A stretch of DNA of 64,000 nt from Allomyces macrogynus ATCC 38327. Its lineage: Eukaryota > Blastocladiomycota > Blastocladiomycetes > Blastocladiales > Blastocladiaceae. Of this stretch, positions 11,201 through 21,957 are shown piece after piece. Location of the stretch: positions 1,224,427-1,288,426 of the forward strand of contig GG745329.1 in NCBI GenBank assembly GCA_000151295.1. The letters are read 5' to 3'. The notes under the pieces were generated by a model that did not search any database, was not told the origin of the DNA, and worked only from the letters and a program-made list of their open reading frames with translations. Within the stretch, counting starts at the first letter, position 1. The number at the start of each line of letters is the position of its first letter. The translations under genes were made by a program, and so were the position numbers.

Positions 11201-11790
11201 GCGAGTCTCGTCGGCGCGGGCTTCCTACTGCGTGTACGTGCCGGCGGCGCGGCCCCCTTCGCCGGGTCGGTCTGCACACCATCACTGCCCGCGAGCGCGA
11301 CCGCCGAACTGACCGCCAAGTTCGTCCACGACTCGTTCCCGCGAAACAGCGCGTCCTCGGAAAACCGCACTGTTGACGCGGCGCGGTCGATGGGTACGGG
11401 TGCGGCGGTCGTGGCGCCCGCGAGATTGCCGGTACTGTCGCGCGCGAGAACCGTGGCTGCCGCGGCCGCAAGCGACCCGGACGACCTTGCGCGGCCGCTG
11501 GCGAGATCTGGCGCGCGGCCCACGGGCAAGACGCTGCCGCCGCCGACAGCCACGTGCGGCGAGGTCGTGTGCAGCGTGGGCCGGTGCACGTCGCGTAGAA
11601 CGGCAGCGCGGGTCACGTAGTGGCCGCGACGGGCGGGCAGGGGGGCGAGTGGGGTGGGTGCCGCGGGCGCATGCAGTACGGTGGAGTCGGAAGGTGGGGA
11701 CGTGGATGGTGCAGCGAGGGCTGGCGCCGCGGATCGGCCGGCTGGGAGGGCCGTGGAGGCGGCGGACAGGACCGGCGGTGGCGGCGGCAT
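8248..11790 (-). CDS. unknown 1,090-residue protein, Pro-rich N-terminus and conserved-looking C-terminal domain
   Basis: Not recognised. Exons: 11790-9173, 9109-9033, 8963-8855 (alternative donor gives 8831), 8778-8398 and 8332-8248. The product is about 1,090 residues. Residues 1 to ~790 are Pro/Ala/Ser/Thr-rich and probably disordered. From ~800 the character changes to a folded, helix-rich domain. It includes TFGARGLAAIETVRIDDLV, then LNAHCPYYARLDYTRLLRRH, NISTLDVDTRYIEPLSEDQL, WNMYFFVYSLGTKFVLAQL, GQLRDMFGKLSKSERMNYK, FPMVTIFGSVLLP and a last exon ending MLYVVENFEDVF. Joining the frames with 63-76 nt introns gives a continuous domain, so the gene looks intact. The frame is open further upstream, but only through TTG; 11790 is the first ATG, with A at -3. 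A flagellar or cytoskeletal role is possible but unsupported. Confidence 0.7.
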
Positions 11791-13239
11791 CGTGGGCCGA
11801 TCGGCGCGCTGGGTGCGGTGGGGAGGAGTGGCACACCAGCAAGGGTCAAGAAGGTGCTCAAGGGGAGTCGCAAAGTCGACGTCAAAGAGCGACCGGTGCT
11901 GAGTTCCGTGGTCTTCGCTGCTTACAACTTGGATGATGGAGCGACGGCGTCGTCCGATGGTGGCAGCTGGCAACTTGGCAGTGGATGGAGTCGCAAATGA
12001 GGCGCTGGCGCATCAAGTATCATCAACAACTGCGTGCAGCGTGACAGGTCTGTTTGCAGGCGGACGCGACACCCGTGGCATAATATGCTGTTCTGATGGC
12101 TCGCGCGCTACCACATGGTGGGCCCGCAGTTGCAGTCGGCCGGTTGGAATGCGGCAAGTCGGAAGAAATGGTGCAAAGCGCCTTGATCGTGTTCCGGGGT
12201 CGCGCGCAGCGGGTGGGCATGGCCATTGCAGGCCGTCGTGGCGCAGGAACGCAGAGCGCGCGCGACCCAGCGGTGGAAGTGGTGTGTGCGAGACACGTTG
12301 ATCGCCCGCGCGGGACATGCATCATAAGGCGTGATTTCCACGTGCTTTTCACGCGTTCCGTTCTCGTCGCTGCACGCTGCGTCTTGGACGTTTTGAACGT
12401 CCAGCAAGCGTGCGAGAGCGCCGACAGCAACGCTCAGCGCGGACGGGATGCGACGAGGAGGAGCGTGCTGCCTGTGCTGCACGGTACGCAAATGACACCG
12501 GCGAGAGCGGCGAGTGCGCTCACGCACGGTCGGGCCTTGGCCCGAGTATGATGACCAGGCGCAGCAGCGCGGAGCAATGAGCCAGCTACAGTCGAGCTCG
12601 CGCTGGTGGTCGTCGCTCATTGCTCTTGGTCGCGCCAGCGTCTTGGCACGCGTCACGACGCGTCGTGCCGGTTGTTGCGTGCGCGCGCGCGTTCCGGGTC
12701 CTGTTGTTGCACGCGCGACCTGCTGCGCCATGGGTCCACCGCCTCTCGCCACACCCGGCTTTTTAGATCCGGCCGGAACCTGGGACATGGGGCCGCGGCC
12801 CCCAACACGCACCAGCACCAGAGCGGCGGATTTGGCGCGTCTCCCGTCCTGCAAACAATGGAGCGAAGCTGCCACGCGCAAAAAGAGTCTTTGTCCGAAG
12901 CCAGGGCCGCCAAGGATTCGGCACGCGATCTGCACCTGCACAGTTCTGCAGGAGCGCCCATGAGCTGCGTGCCACCCCGCCCCGCCGCACGCGCGGCACG
13001 CCGCCGCGTTGTGTTACCGGCCCAATTGCGCGGCGCCGTGCCGCTCAACGCGCGTGCGACGGAGTGAGTGGACCCAAGGATTGCGCCGTGCCGTGACCAT
13101 GGTCGGTGCAGCGCCGTACTTGAACCCCTCCCACCCCGCTCGCCTCGACACCAAACCGCAATCCTTTTGCTCTCTCCGCACGTCCTGTCGCGCCCGCCCG
13201 TCCGTGCCCGCGCTCGTGCCCGCGCACATCGCCACCGCC
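11791..13239. other. divergent intergenic region, no gene seen
   Basis: 1.4 kb between the minus-strand unknown gene and the plus-strand secreted protein. Open frames on both strands are Arg/Ala/Pro-rich and carry no motif, as expected of stop-poor GC-rich DNA. It presumably contains both promoters. Confidence 0.45.
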
Positions 13240-13884
13240 ATGTCGTTCCTGTCGATTGCGCTGTCGTCGGCGTTCTTGCTCTCGACCCCGCTGCTTGTCG
13301 CCGAGCGGTCCGAGTTTACGGCCACTGCGCAGCACGCGCACGCCGACGTTGTCGGCGACGACCAGGTCCAGCACAACGACCGCGCCGTGACTCCGCCGCC
13401 GTCGCAGGTCGATCGCACGCGGCCGGCATCGCTCCCTCTGCCCTCGTCCCCCGTCTCGTCACCGAGCAAGAAGCGCACCGACTCGGCCGTCTCCATGTCG
13501 TCCATCGTACCCGTGATCGATGCCATTAGCGCGCGACTCTTGGCCCCGCCGGACGAAGGGCTCAACGCCGATCCGGCTGACGAAATTGATGGTGAGGCCG
13601 AGACCATTGACCGTGGGTTCGAGTGGACGACCAACTCGCCGCCGCGCCCGATGCGCGTGCCCGCTACCATTGCCGCAGCAGCAGGCGCTGGCGCGACGCG
13701 AGACAATGAAGTCGCGCCCGACGAGCGCGACGTGGCGTGGGCACTCCCGAAACCCATGATCGACTTTGCCGTCGACCAGCGCGCGGCCGTGCACCGTGTC
13801 GTCGCGCACACGCACGCGCCAGTGCGGTACGAGCCGACGCTCGATGCGGCGCATGTCGGGATCGGGCTGCCATTTGGAATCTGA
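13240..13884 (+). CDS. small hypothetical protein with N-terminal signal peptide
   Basis: Single-exon frame of 214 residues. The start is supported by a strong context (GCCACCGCCATGT). The N-terminus, MSFLSIALSSAFLLSTPLLV, is a good hydrophobic signal peptide or anchor. The rest is polar, Ser/Pro/Asp-rich and mostly disordered (SSPVSSPSKKRTDSAVS; PADEIDGEAETIDRGFEW), ending in VGIGLPFGI. No cysteines or recognised domain, so function cannot be assigned. A spliced 5' exon cannot be excluded. Confidence 0.55.
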   Translation: MSFLSIALSSAFLLSTPLLVAERSEFTATAQHAHADVVGDDQVQHNDRAVTPPPSQVDRTRPASLPLPSSPVSSPSKKRTDSAVSMSSIVPVIDAISARLLAPPDEGLNADPADEIDGEAETIDRGFEWTTNSPPRPMRVPATIAAAAGAGATRDNEVAPDERDVAWALPKPMIDFAVDQRAAVHRVVAHTHAPVRYEPTLDAAHVGIGLPFGI

Positions 13885-14529
13885 GCCGTGCACGTCGGAA
13901 TATGCTCCTCCGTGCGCCTGCTTTCTTTGTACATTTTCGTTGGTTGAGAGGTTGCTCATGCGTGCGCGCCTGGGCACGCGGCTCGTGTCCTTGCGCGCGC
14001 GCCATCATTTCTCGTCGTCGACCATGTTCGTCGTCGGCCTGATGGGATCCGCCGGCGTTGACGGCGCTGGCCGCCTGCTGGACCGCTTTTTCGGCAGTGC
14101 ATGCCGCGCTAGCCGCCGATTGTAAAGTAGTCAATTTAAACGTGGAAATTGGGAAGGCATTTGCATCTGTTCGTGAATCGTGCTGGAGCGGTTTGGGGAG
14201 CAGTGAATCATAGAATGTCTCTGCTGACCCGACTCGAAGACTGGAGTCGGTTTTGACGAGGATTCGGAAGGCCACGGTTTCGAAAACCTAGGTTAGACAC
14301 ATTTGCATCGGCGCGAAACCCTGGCCATAGTGATTTCATTTTCGACTTTGGGCACGTGGGATCAGATCGTTGTTTGCCTCGGGCAGAGCAAACTCGCCGT
14401 GGTGCGCCGTGCACCATCACCACCACGTTGACAGCGCCCCCGACTTGACGACGACGACGACCGCGAGTTCCGCACCAGCGCCGCGCCATCGCCCACCCGC
14501 ACTTGCTGCAAAATCCCCTGCTCGCCACC
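13885..14529. other. intergenic region upstream of QCR7
   Basis: Nothing recognisable; holds the 3' end of the preceding gene and the QCR7 promoter. Confidence 0.5.
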
Positions 14530-15276
14530 ATGAACCTTTCGCTCGCCACCTACGAGTCGCTGGCGCAGACCATCAAGTCGTCGCGCGTGCTGTCGGCCAT
14601 TGTCAAGCCGCTCGCCAACTGGCAGGCCAACGCCGCCGGCTACCGCCGCCTGGGTGCGTCCGCATTGCCACTTGCGCTGGGCGGACGTGCGGGGCCGAGG
14701 GTGAGATGCCGTCGCAGTGGGGAACATCAAGGGCAGCGATTCCATCGCTGGTGCCGCCCGTGACGGCCAATTATGGGCCTGGATGCTCGCCGACTTGTTG
14801 GGCGGATCACGGTGTCAATGCTGCTCGGCGCATGCCCCCACGCCGCCACCATGGCTCGCCTCGGCCTCCACACATGCCCATGTCGTGCAAATGGCACGAA
14901 TCCCGGACCACTGCAGCAAAAGCCAACCAAAACGCTCTCGATAAACGCTCCGTAGGTCTCCGCTACGACGACATCATCATGGAGGAGAACCCCGTCGTGC
15001 AGGAGGCGCTGCGCCGTCTGCCCGCCGAGGTCCTGGCCGAGCGCACGTTCCGCCACAAGCGCGCGATGCAGCTGTCGCTGTGCCACGCCGAGCTGCCCAA
15101 GGAGCAGTGGACCAAGCCCTCGGAGGTACGGGCCATTGACGACGTTGTGCAAGACATTGCATGAGCTAATGCGCGCGATACCGTAGGACGTTGCCTACCT
15201 GTCGCCGTTCATCACGATGGTCGAGAAGGAGTTCGCGGAGAAGGACAAGTACGACAACCTGGTCGTGAAGCAGTAA
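14530..15276 (+). CDS. QCR7: cytochrome b-c1 complex subunit 7 (QCR7)
   Basis: Small matrix-side subunit of respiratory complex III. Exons 14530-14653, 14956-15125 and 15187-15276 give 127 residues, the same length as yeast Qcr7. Family landmarks are continuous across both junctions: VLSAIVKPLANWQANAAGYR, RLGLRYDDIIMEENPVVQEA, LRRLPAEVLAERTFRHKRAM, LPKEQWTKPSEDVAYLSPF and a lysine-rich C-terminus. No cleavable presequence is evident, as is usual for this subunit. The first intron is 302 nt, several times the window norm; part of it is an open frame with no family match. ATG 14530 has a CACC context. Confidence 0.96.
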
Positions 15277-16088
15277 ATTGCGCCCAGTTGCCCGTTCGTC
15301 TGTTTGCCATGGCTGCGCTTTAGTTGGCGTTGCCCATGCGAACGTGTCGTGTCGTGACGTGCCGACATTGCTCTCGCGCCCCCCACCGTGTCTTTCGCTG
15401 CTCCCCACCCCGTCTAGCTCTCTTGTCATTGTTGTGATTCTCGTTCTTTACTTTTCGTTTCTCCGGCTTGGCCGCGTTCTGTTCATCAATCCGGAAGCCT
15501 TGGCTCTGCGTCGTCGGTGCTCGCAACGTTGCGGTTCGCTTGCATTCTGTCGCTCGGGCTCGCGCCGGATTTCGGACCCGGTCGATGACCTGAATGAGCG
15601 CCGTTTGCGCGGCCGCACGTGGTGCCAATGGGAAGCCGCCGTCGCAGTCAATAGTCAATCGGCACCCCCGCGCGCCAGCGAACATGAACTTCTCGGCCAG
15701 GATCGTCTCCTTCGCAATCCTTGACGCTTCTCCGCCCTTGCCCAATCCAACGGAACCCTGCAAGCCAACCGCGACACGAGAAGGGTTTGATTTGCAAGCA
15801 GCCAACTCGTGCAACAGACATGGCAGGCCAGCGGCGTGACCCTGGTCAGCAAGGGCAGGGATCGCTTTTGCGAGACAGGCCACGCCTTTGCCACGTTGGC
15901 GCGAAGTGATCACCTCGGCGACCGAACCGACCACGGCGACCACCAACGACCACGGCCTGCTGGCTCTTCCTCTCTCCGCCCTTCCCAACCGCTGCAGCAG
16001 CTCCCGCCGCCCGCCAGTGCCTTGTTCGCGCACCGTCCGCGCCTCGAAGCCAGTGCCCAGCTCTCCACCACCTCCAACAGCAATCAAC
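15277..16088. other. intergenic region, no convincing gene
   Basis: Between QCR7 and PHO88, both on +. A 256-codon minus-strand frame (15320-16090) starts with ATG overlapping the PHO88 start, but has no domain and no splice support; I treat it as chance. Confidence 0.45.
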
Positions 16089-17278
16089 ATGTCGGCGATG
16101 GGCGCGGTATGATGCGCCCCTTGGTCCCCGTGCTGCCGGCTGCCAGCGAAGCTCGTCGACGGAATGCCTGCGCGCCACCGATTCCACCGAGTTTTGCGAG
16201 CGTCGCGACGTTGGGGTCGCCCGGCTGGCCGGCAGCGCGCATCTCTCGCGCCAAAAATTCAAGTCGGGACTGACACGCTCCGGTACCCTCCTGGCCGTAT
16301 TGGCAACGACGCTAGATTGGCAACATTGCCTTTGTTATGGGCCTGGTCCAAGTTGTATGTATCTGGCACTTGCCCTCTCGCCAGATTGATGCTTTCGCGC
16401 GACGCTGCCTGCCCGGCACCATCACGCTGTCAAACGGAGCCAGAACTGACCCGTTTTCCCTTTCTTGCCGTCCCGCAGTCCCAGCGTCTTGGCCTCGATG
16501 AAACGCCCGAGCGCGTCATGTCCGTACTGCCGCTGTTGACGCCCAGTTCTCGCTCAAGGCGCGCAATCTGACCACGAATCCCCGGAACACAGGTACCTCC
16601 GTAACGCATTCGGTGTTGCGCAGGCCGTCGTCCTGCTGCTGCTTTTTGGCCTCAAGTCCAAGATCAACACTAAGAACGGTACGTGCCGGCCTGTCTCCTC
16701 CCATTTTGCGACGTTGGGGCACGACCGGTTCAACTGATGCTATCGCTCCGCGCCCAACAGAGAAGACACCCGTCACGTACACGCCGTCGCCGTCGCCAGG
16801 ACAGTGCGTGTCCCTCCAGCCTCGTCTTCCACGCATACGACCTGCGGGCGTGCGACCAACCTCCTCTCCCCTTACTTTCCAGAGCGACCGAGACCAAGAC
16901 CGTGACGACACGCGACTACGACCTGATCCAGCAGAACGCGGCGGTCAAGCAGCACTTGATTTCGCTGGCGCTGATCGCGGTGCTGCACCTCTACTTTGGC
17001 ATGGTGCAGCCGCTGTTCCTGCAAATCTTCATGCCTATCAAGACACTTGTCACGTCGCCGCTCTTCCAGATCCACTACCTCGGCTGGGAGGCGACCGAGG
17101 CGCGCAAGCGGCCGTTCCCGACACCGTCGCCGTTTGGGTACGTTTTTGACGGTGATTTTTTGTGTATGTGGTCATGGACGGAGTCTTACCAACCGGCCGT
17201 TTTCCAAACAGTGTCCCGCAGGCCGACCCGGCCGCCGACAAGCAGGACGCCAAGAAGGAGACCAAGAAGACCAAGTAA
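16089..17278 (+). CDS. PHO88: PHO88/SND3 family ER membrane protein
   Basis: ER-resident membrane protein of the PHO88 family; in yeast it is Snd3, part of the SND targeting route, and was first linked to phosphate transport. Seven exons: 16089-16106, 16316-16354, 16479-16519, 16593-16678, 16761-16803, 16883-17137 and 17212-17278, total 182 residues. The first exon is only 18 nt (MSAMGA). Family features after splicing: GNIAFVMGLVQV, RVMYLRNAFGVAQAVVLLLL (membrane helix), GLKSKINTKNEK, TVTTRDYDL, a second hydrophobic segment (LISLALIAVLHLYFG), PLFLQIFMPIKTLVTSPLF, and a KRPFPTPSPFG motif before a Lys-rich cytosolic tail. Phases agree at all six junctions. Six introns in a 549-nt CDS is dense even for this window. 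Confidence 0.93.
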
Positions 17279-17367
17279 ACCCCGGGCATGCGTGGCATGT
17301 TCCGCGTTGCATGTTCTGTGATCAAATCACACATCAAATCCACCAGTGCATTGTGTCTCAACCTCCA

Positions 17368-20300
17368 TCAGCCCATGAACCGCAAGTCCAAGTACGCCGT
17401 CTGCGCGACAGTGCGCATCCCGTACCACTTGCGCGCGCGGCGCAATGCCGTATCCACCAGGATCGCGACAAGCGCGGCGACGACACGGTGCCCGCCCGAC
17501 GCCCACGCGATCACGAGGTAGACAAGCAGGACGAGCATGAGTACGTCGAGCTCGATCCCGGCCCACATCATGCCGAGGAACGCCGGGCCCGATTCTACAT
17601 TCGGCCGGTTCCGTGAGGGAGAGTCGGGCAGGCAGAGCAAACGTGAGACACGACGCACCTGGGCTGAGCAAACTCGTTGCTGCATCGGCGTCAGGGATCT
17701 GCCCAAGCCACTTGGCTACGATCGTGCGCTGGATGAGCTGGTACCGCTGGTCCTTCAAGTTCTGTTCCAGAAAGCACAGGGACAACTTAGCCTCTGCACC
17801 TCGTCATGCGGCATCGCCGTCCTCCGAATCCCGTGTCCATGCCGCACCTGATCCAGCAACCGAGTCGCGAGCGCATTCACGGCCTCCCACTGCGCCTTTT
17901 CCGGGGGCACCCTCGAATCCACGACCACCGGTGCGGCCCTCGCCCGCCCCGCTCGTGCACTCCCCCCACCCCCACCCCCGCCGACCTTGGGCTCCATCCA
18001 AACGCCGTTGCCCGGCGTCGCGCTGCCAGACATGGCGACAATCGACTCGTAGACGGCGCGGAATGCAGGCGCCCACCAGGCGGCAAAGACCACGTCGTCG
18101 TGCGCCAATAAACCGCGGCGAGTAACCGCGTCGGAGGTCTCACGGTGCATTTGCGCCACGAGCGTCGCCATGTCGGCGTCGGCATACGGGAAGACCGACT
18201 TGCCGTGCAAGTAGTACCCGTCGAGTTCGCCGTGCCGCATGGTCAGGATCGACACGTTGGCGAGTGAGAGCAGGTCGACAAAGTTCATCGGCGCCGAGTG
18301 ATAAAAGCGCTCGACGAGCAGGGTCATGGTCGCGTACTGGATAATGGAAAGAGGTGGTGAGCAGGTGGAGAGGGCGGGTCAGTCGAAATCAACACAATCG
18401 CACCTGAGCAATCGCGAGCCCGCCAAACACGAGCGCGTCCTCAGCAATCTGAAGCAACACGTCGCCCTGCGCCGGTACGGCCGCGACCGTGACAAGGAGC
18501 GTCATCGCCGTCCAGACGCGGCGGTACACGGTGATCTCGCTCCACTTTTTCGCAACGTGCAACCGGCGCCACGCACTCACCACCCCACCTGCCGCGGCCG
18601 GCGCAGCTCCCCCACCCTTGCCCTGCCCCGGCTCCCAATCGACAAGCAGCACCGTCGCCGCTGCCTGCTCCCACACCGCGCCTGCGACATACGCGGCCTG
18701 CACGACCATGGCCACCGCGAGCATCCAAACAATCACGGCATAATCCGATTTCGGCGGCAGCCACACGTAGGTAGTTGTCTGGTATGTGACAAACAGGTAG
18801 AAGTACCACGCTGCGGCCATGGCACACCAGAACAGGAACGGCCCGACCATGCCCGTCAGAACCGTCACGTACTTGACGGCCCACGCGATATCGAGCACAA
18901 ACTGGGTCCCGCGGCGGTTACGGCGCGTGCGTGCCGACAGCCGCACGGTCCACAGGAACACGAGCGAGAGGACGACGAGCGGGAACGTGATGTTGAGCCC
19001 CGCCCACACGCGCGACGTGTCCATGGCGTACTCGGTCGCAATGGTCAGTGGCGCCGATGCGAGCGTGAGGGATTCGGCGTGGGTGACGGTGACGACAGGC
19101 GCCAGGTACCCGCCGCTCGCTGACATGCCCATCGTGAGCGTGACGTGCGTTGCTGCGCGCGACCCAACTCCGTCCAACACGAGCGCGTCCCACAGAAAAA
19201 ATCGCCGCACGTACTGGCCCGCCGCGACGCGCGCCCAAACGGGTACGCGTGTACCGTGCACGGTCGTCGCGACGAGCTCAAACAAGTGGACCGGGAACGC
19301 GGCCGCGGCGGCGTCCGCCGCACAAGCCACTGTCTGGCTGCGTCCGACCGTGATCGCAAACGTCGTCGGCACTTTACCCAACCGCGCGACCCACGTCGCC
19401 CAGTCGAGCGTTTCTGCGACGGTGCCGTTGGTCGCATACACGATCACAGCCACGGACGCAACGACACTGTCGATCGGTGTTGCGCCCGGGTCCTGGATCA
19501 ATGGGGTCACGAGCAGCGTCGGCATTGCGGTCGTCTTGTAGGCGCCGTACGCGAGACAAATGGGGTGTTTCGGGTCGCCGTAGACGAGCGCACACTGGTT
19601 GGCGATGCGCTGGCACGCGGCGGGGGACCCGGATTGCGTGCATGCGTAGAGGTCCGGGATGAAGCGCGCGGTCAGGTAGGCCGAGGAGACAGTTTGCTGC
19701 ACAACTTGGCCTGAGCTGGTCAACTAGTTTGAGCAAGAGCAGGTCAGTAAATGAGTCGCGAAAAAGCCGCGATCTTCACTGGGAGGACGTGCGTTGACCG
19801 AGACGGAGGAATACGTCGAGTAGGCCGTCTGAGCCGTCGTCACAAACGACGTTGCAGTGCAAGCGGTGCCATCCTATGTCAACACCGCACATTGTGGTAA
19901 GCGGCAGGTGCGCGACGGCGCTCGAAACAAGAATCGGGCACGAACAGCATTCGCAGCGTAACCGGACGGGCACTGGCACGAATATGCGGCCCCACTCCAC
20001 GTTGCGGTCATGAGCGGGTCCGGGCACGACACACATTCGGTCTGGCTGCTCGTCGACGGAAACGTTCCCGGTGGGCAAAGCGCGCAGGAGGCCGACAAGA
20101 CACTTGATCCACTGGCCGTGATTTCTAGCAACGGATACCCAGCAGGAGGTCAGTGAAGAGTCCAGCACGCTGGCAGCGGACCAAACGAGCAAATCGCTGT
20201 ACAGACGAAGGTACTGGTATCGCGGGCATTGGCAAGTCCTCGCGCTCGCACTCCAAAAGGTAGCAGAAGGGCAAGTCACGCACACGGGTTCGGCGCGGTC

Positions 20301-20858
20301 CGAGCTCGACAAGACGACGGAGGTCTAGTGCCGGCCCATCATGGTTAGTGCACGTCATCGAGCAGCAAACAGTCAGAATGGCCCGACCTGGTTTGCAGCA
20401 CAGGACGCGCAGTCGGTGCCCTGCGGCGTGTAGCCAACGGCGCATCGGCATCCTTCCACCGTCAAGGAAGCGGCACTTGGGCACGTCGGACATGTCGGGA
20501 GGACATTCCAGGCCCACGGCGCCACCGAGCTCACTGAGCTGCCGCCGCACGGTGGAGAGGATGCTGCGTGCGCATTTGCAACTGTGAAGACGAATATCCA
20601 GGCCACGGTGGCAAAAAGAATGCTTGCAATTTGAAGCCGCCGGTTCGCGGAAAATCGATCCCTTCGCCTTGGCCACGGATGCTGCACACGACGAGCCCTC
20701 GAGCGAGATCCTTCTTTTTTACATGTTCGCCTCTCACGGAGCCCCGAGCAGAATTCATATTGCTGGTCGGCGCGCCTTGAATTGGTGACGGATTTGCATT
20801 GCCGAGTCGCATCCAGATGTTGCGCTGCGCGCGCTTCCGGCAGCCCGCTGCTGGTCAT
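17368..20858 (-). CDS. TMEM67: meckelin (TMEM67/MKS3), ciliary transition-zone membrane protein
   Basis: Multipass protein of the MKS module of the ciliary/flagellar transition zone. Exons: 20858-20388, 20324-20207, 20124-19946, 19873-19780, 19710-18404, 18336-17848, 17785-17659 and 17594-17368. The 1,003-residue product compares with 995 in human meckelin. Order: an N-terminal extension then a hydrophobic signal segment (~85-105), Cys-rich repeats (CPTCPSAASL, CRCAVGYTPQGTDCASC, CPRYQY, CALCPPGTFPSTSSQTECVSC), extracellular domain with RRFFLWDAL, then membrane helices (FPLVVLSLVFLWTVRL; GPFLFWCAMAAAWYFYL), VLLVDWEPGQ, WSEITVYRRV, VERFYHSAPMNFVDLLSLAN, GYYLHGKSVFPYADADM and a C-terminus close to the human ...DQRFLI end (AQTAYLDLRFMG). 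The exon 2/3 and 6/7 boundaries are my best fit. Its presence implies a flagellated life stage. Confidence 0.92.
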
Positions 20859-21136
20859 GGCAAGAATCGGAGATTTTGAATCTTGAAATGCATCAAGCAG
20901 TATTGAAGTCGAATCGAGCGGGCTTGCTGAACTGTCTTGCTCGACTCGACGACGCGCTTACGGTCGGCCGGGACATCACTGATCGCTTATCACGTGCGTG
21001 TGACACAGAAGCCCCTCTTCATGTTTGCCATCGATCTGCTCTCGACTTTGCTAACTGCCACACCTCACCTTGACTGCTGTCAATCGCCTGGACCGCCTTG
21101 GATTTGCGCTCGACAACCAACTGCAATCTGTCCACC

Positions 21137-21345
21137 ATGTTCGCGCCCAAGCTTTCGCCCGAGGAGATTGCCGCCAACCGCGCCAAGGTTCTGTCGACCA
21201 TTTCGTGGTTTGCCGCTTCGGCTGCGGCGCTGCGTTTCGGTATGCCCGTCTCGGCTCAAGTAATTGAAAATCCAATGGATTTGTGTCATGCTCACTGCTG
21301 TTTGGCGTAGTTCCCCTGGTTATCGAGTTCGTCAAGGAGCTCTAA
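21137..21345 (+). CDS. TOM5: Tom5-like subunit of the mitochondrial TOM translocase
   Basis: Tiny gene too short for most ORF callers. Exons 21137-21239 and 21311-21345 give 45 residues; yeast Tom5 has 50. The protein reads MFAPKLSPEEIAANRAKV, then a single hydrophobic tail-anchor helix (LSTISWFAASAAALRF), then VPLVIEFVKEL. This is the Tom5 layout: MF start, acidic/polar cytosolic part with an S-P/E-E-I motif, one helix, and a short FVKxL C-terminus. The splice joins R-F to V-P-L with a 71-nt intron and restores the family ending; unspliced, the frame reads into another sequence. Start context CCACCATGT is good. Confidence 0.82.
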
Positions 21346-21531
21346 GCTGCCGGGCCGCAAAGGACGGCGGTCGGTCTCGTGCGCTCCGGCACGACGGATT
21401 GTCGCTTGGTTTTGGCGCTTCCAACCCATTTTGTATATTGTCTCGCTGGCGGTGGCTGTGTTTCGTTTCCCTCGATAAATATCAGTTGAAACAGTCGCAC
21501 GAAACAATTTTGCCCCGCCCAAAAAATCATT

Positions 21532-21957
21532 TTACTTTTCCTGTACACTCTTCTCGTCCTCCTTGGCCAGCGCGTCGAGCATCGCCTCCCATTGCGCCGC
21601 CGCTTCGCGGTCTGGATCTGCGGCCGCGGCCGTGGAATCGGTGCTCGTCGACGACAGGGGCCGCAACTTGGGCGGGCTCGGCACGACCCACGTCCACGCG
21701 GTTCGGATCCATGGCTCCGTGGTCGCCGTCACCGTCGATACGGCGTTGCCCGCAGCGTGCCATGCCATGGCCATTGTTGGGTGGTGCTGGTCGAGGTGCG
21801 CGCCAATGAGCGCGGGCAATTGGCGCTCGGGTGGGTACCGATCGGCGTCGTGCACGAGCACGCCGGCGGTCGCAGCAAAGATGCCGAGCGCCCAGTCGCC
21901 GCGTGGGCCGATCAGGTGCCGGAACGGGGCCGCGGCGGCGGCGGTGCTTGGTGGCAT
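21532..21957 (-). CDS. small hypothetical protein, possible membrane segment
   Basis: Single-exon frame of 141 residues. A start with reasonable context (AACTGCCATGC) leads into an Ala/Pro leader, then RHLIGPRGDWALGIFAATAG with a short hydrophobic stretch, an amphipathic middle, and an acidic C-terminus (AQWEAMLDALAKEDEKSVQEK region). The gene converges on TOM5 with under 200 bp between stops. The Ala-rich N-terminus could be a mitochondrial signal, but it lacks basic residues near the start. No family recognised; coding status rests on length and start context. Confidence 0.45.
   Translation of the reverse strand: MPPSTAAAAAPFRHLIGPRGDWALGIFAATAGVLVHDADRYPPERQLPALIGAHLDQHHPTMAMAWHAAGNAVSTVTATTEPWIRTAWTWVVPSPPKLRPLSSTSTDSTAAAADPDREAAAQWEAMLDALAKEDEKSVQEK

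Noticed and set aside
15320..16090. 256-codon minus-strand ORF starting with ATG
   Set aside because: No domain, start overlaps the PHO88 start, and no splice or conservation signal; long open frames are expected in stop-poor GC-rich DNA.
17786..17823. 38-nt intron (GTGCAG...AACAG) between meckelin exons 6 and 7
   Set aside because: Too short for this window; a 62-nt phase-0 intron (GTGCGG to AAG) fits better and gives sequence collinear with animal meckelin.
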